A DNA stretch of 7,077 bases from an uncultured Chloroflexota bacterium (GTDB lineage Bacteria; Chloroflexota; Anaerolineae; Aggregatilineales; Phototrophicaceae), in assembly GCA_937870805.1 (NCBI GenBank), contig CALMZT010000860.1, positions 1 to 7,077 on the forward strand. The letters run 5' to 3'. The position numbers and the translations under genes were made by a program. Shown piece after piece: positions 5,908 through 7,077 of this stretch (positions are counted from its first letter, which is position 1; each line of letters starts with the position of its first letter). The notes below the pieces were generated by a model. The model was given only the letters and a program-made list of their open reading frames with translations. It made no database searches and was not told where the DNA came from.

Positions 5908-6465
5908 TCACTTGATGTCAATTTGCTTCGGCATGTCCTCAAAATCGCGTGATAAAATCGTCGTCATCACCATCTGCGCGAACTGGAACAATGCCTGAAT
6001 CTGCACAATACGCTCAAGATAGAGATTGGCAATCTTCTGGTCATTCTCGTCCATCTCTTCCATCGACTTGGATAGACGATGCACATTATCGCCCAGTACC
6101 GAAAGCGCGCGATCTACGTCACGCATCTCGCGTCCTGCGAGAACATTGGAGATGATCTGCCAGAAGTCGGTTTCCGCTTCATAATACTTACGCCGCCCGC
6201 CGCGCCCGCGTACCCACACCTGTCGCACCATGCCCATGTGTTCCAGCGTGCGAATATTCATGCTGACGCTGGCTTTGGAAATATCGAGTTCTTCCATCAA
6301 ATCGTCGAGTGACAGCGGTTTTGGACTCAGCAGCAGCGCGCCGTAAAGCTGTCCCATCACCTTGCTAAAGCTGAAGTAGGTCGCAAGTTGTCCTAAACCA
6401 TCCAGCATACTCTCATGGACAGTTTCTAAATCTTTATTGGAAGTAGCAGCACCGTTATCAGGCAT
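5908..6465 (-). CDS. GbsR/MarR-like winged-helix transcriptional regulator
   Basis: The 185-residue protein has a winged-helix DNA-binding domain typical of the GbsR branch of MarR-type regulators (COG1510). It contains FSKVMGQLYGALLLSPKPLSLDDLMEEL (about 33-60), the recognition helix DISKASVSMNIRTLEHMGMV (61-80), and a basic wing WVRGRGGRRKYYEAE (84-98). The C-terminal half is predicted helical and probably mediates dimerisation. Known members sense betaine or choline-type effectors, but the ligand here cannot be inferred. ATG 6465 is chosen because the upstream TTG at 6483 adds only six residues and has no ribosome site; a weak AGAAAG lies about ten bases before 6465. Upstream is a set of strong palindromes that may be its own operator, and beyond that an ABC permease gene on the same strand. 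Whether it controls that transporter is inference. Confidence 0.85.
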   Translation of the reverse strand: MPDNGAATSNKDLETVHESMLDGLGQLATYFSFSKVMGQLYGALLLSPKPLSLDDLMEELDISKASVSMNIRTLEHMGMVRQVWVRGRGGRRKYYEAETDFWQIISNVLAGREMRDVDRALSVLGDNVHRLSKSMEEMDENDQKIANLYLERIVQIQALFQFAQMVMTTILSRDFEDMPKQIDIK

Positions 6466-6516
6466 CTGCGTCAGCTTTCTCAATGATAGTCATCAAAGCT
6501 ATCGAACAACGACTGA

Positions 6517-6626
6517 TTTAGAGACTCAATGTTAAAAGTTGGTTCAAGGGTAGAACCAGTGCGAACAAGGGGATTAATCCCCTTGTTCAAACCACGTATT
6601 GCACTACTTGTACCCTTGAGTCTAAA
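6517..6626. promoter_or_regulatory. Nested inverted-repeat block upstream of the regulator gene
   Basis: A perfect 26-bp palindrome (6563-6588, half-site GAACAAGGGGATT) is centred at TTAA. Around it lie paired arms: AGTGC (6558-6562) with GCACT (6601-6605), TCAAGGGTA (6544-6552) with TACCCTTGA (6611-6619), and TTTAGAGACTCAA (6517-6529) with TTGAGTCTAAA (6616-6626). No T-tract follows the centre. Position suggests an operator or a fold-back element; which of the two is unclear. Confidence 0.55.
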
Positions 6627-6695
6627 AGTTAAGTTGTTTTTGCATAACATACGAAACTTATTTTAACATTATTAGGTACTGGACACAACGTCTCA

Positions 6696-6704
6696 TTCGT
6701 ACCG
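6696..6704. repeat. Left copy of 9-bp target-site duplication
   Basis: TTCGTACCG lies directly outside the left end of the element at 6705-6868 and is identical to 6869-6877. The next three bases leftward (TCA, 6693-6695) read TGA on the minus strand, in frame after Arg-Tyr-Glu. This is probably the original stop codon of the permease gene. Confidence 0.6.
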
Positions 6705-6868
6705 TAGGGCAATTGCATCAAAAGCGTGAATTGGGTCAAGGAAGGTCAGAAACGTCATTGTAGGGGCGAACCTGTGTGTTCGCCCGATGCTCAGCCATGT
6801 ACGCTTGTCCCTACAGATATATTGTGAACCCTCATAGCCTTTTCATTAAATTTCATGCAATCGCCCTA
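6705..6868. mobile_element. MITE-like non-coding element with terminal inverted repeats
   Basis: The 164-bp element starts TAGGGCAATTGCATCAAA and, read from the other end, TAGGGCGATTGCATGAAA: 16 of 18 positions agree. Exact 9-bp direct repeats (TTCGTACCG) abut both ends, as expected for a target-site duplication. It carries no gene, so it would need a transposase supplied in trans. It contains a smaller hairpin unit (6759-6815). Its right end overlaps the present stop codon of the permease gene. The transposase family is not assigned; nine-base duplications occur in several IS families. Confidence 0.65.
6759..6815. repeat. TGTAGGG-bounded hairpin repeat
   Basis: The unit begins TGTAGGG (6759-6765) and ends CCCTACA (6809-6815). 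Inside, GGGCGAAC (6764-6771) pairs perfectly with GTTCGCCC (6778-6785) across a 6-base loop. A related unit starting TGTAGGGGC with its own hairpin lies at 2084-2108 on the minus strand. I recall similar GTAGGGGCG hairpin repeats being common between genes in Chloroflexota and cyanobacteria, but cannot verify this here. Confidence 0.55.
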
Positions 6869-7077
6869 TTCGTACCGTAGTGCGTCGATGGGGTTCAACG
6901 CAGCCGCGCGCGTCGCGGGATAAATGCCAAAAAACACGCCGATTGCCAGCGAAATCAGTGTCGCCAAAATCACGCTTGAGAACTGCACGCTCACCGTCAA
7001 TGTCGGCAGCAGCCGATTAGCAAGGGCAATGCCACCCGCCGCCAGCATCACACCCAGCGTCCCTCCAAACAGCGCCA
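6866..7077 (-). CDS. ABC transporter permease (MacB/FtsX type), C-terminal fragment
   Basis: About 70 C-terminal residues enter from the right edge and end at TAG 6868-6866. They form two hydrophobic helices (around LFGGTLGVMLAAGGIALA and VILATLISLAIGVFFGIYPA) and finish TRAAALNPIDALRYE. The last stretch is the hallmark ending of MacB/FtsX-like permeases (P..RAA.L.PI.ALRYE), membrane parts of ABC exporters for lipoproteins, peptides or drugs, or of cell-division signalling complexes. The substrate cannot be inferred from this part. The stop codon lies inside the right terminal repeat of the MITE-like element, and an apparent ancestral stop (TGA) remains at 6695-6693 beyond it, so the protein end seems unchanged by the insertion. 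Confidence 0.9.
   Translation of the reverse strand, partial: ALFGGTLGVMLAAGGIALANRLLPTLTVSVQFSSVILATLISLAIGVFFGIYPATRAAALNPIDALRYE
6869..6877. repeat. Right copy of 9-bp target-site duplication
   Basis: TTCGTACCG directly adjoins the right end of the element and encodes the last Arg-Tyr-Glu codons of the permease on the minus strand. It is identical to 6696-6704. Confidence 0.6.

Larger units (their letters stand above)
6466..6865. other. 400-bp intergenic region rich in inverted repeats
   Basis: No credible coding sequence was seen on either strand. From left to right it holds the upstream region of the GbsR-like regulator, a nested inverted-repeat block (6517-6626) around a perfect palindrome, an AT-rich stretch (6624-6680), and most of a MITE-like element (6705-6868). 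No clear promoter hexamers for the regulator could be assigned. Confidence 0.7.

Noticed and set aside
6693..6740. Minus-strand reading LDPIHAFDAIALRYE plus stop, resembling a decayed second copy of the permease C-terminus
   Set aside because: Only Leu-Arg-Tyr-Glu truly matches at DNA level, and that part is the 9-bp target-site duplication plus the chance TAG of the element's end. The rest lies inside the MITE-like element.

Overview
The window looks like a piece of a bacterial chromosome of medium G+C content, with a short foreign-looking stretch at its left edge. The gene order tig-clpP-clpX, the protein sequences, a COG2220-type metallo-beta-lactamase-fold protein, a GbsR/MarR-like regulator and a MacB/FtsX-type permease suggest a Chloroflexota bacterium, perhaps Anaerolineae. 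That placement rests on family resemblance only and is uncertain.

Positions 1-~260 are about 70% G+C (169 of 240 counted) and hold the 3' end of purD overlapping the 5' end of purB on the plus strand. From about 240 the sequence switches to the N-terminal part of an AAA-type ATPase on the minus strand (start 678, about 47% G+C). Both genes break off inside the same roughly 20-bp stretch, so this is a junction: an assembly chimera or a real rearrangement. Positions 679-871 are a divergent promoter region with a strong operator-like palindrome. A plus-strand metallo-beta-lactamase-fold gene (872-1492) follows, convergent with a pyridoxamine-phosphate-oxidase-like gene (1562-2023).

The core is a minus-strand operon read from right to left: trigger factor (tig, 4122-5654), clpP (3470-4102) and clpX (2181-3473), closed by an intrinsic terminator at 2132-2164. 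It couples a ribosome-bound folding chaperone to the ClpXP protease. Upstream lie a tRNA-Leu(UAG) gene with its own promoter and a winged-helix regulator (5908-6465). The 400-bp gap beyond the regulator is rich in inverted repeats. At the right edge is the C-terminus of an ABC permease (6866-7077).

The less ordinary content is in repeats. A 164-bp MITE-like element (6705-6868) has about 18-bp imperfect terminal inverted repeats and exact 9-bp flanking direct repeats; it appears to have inserted at the last codons of the permease gene and now supplies its stop codon. Two copies of another inverted repeat (1492-1530 and 2061-2134) differ by a 35-bp hairpin insert, like an empty/filled pair. No CRISPR array, phage gene, toxin-antitoxin pair or defence cassette is visible, and I found no convincing new multi-gene system.
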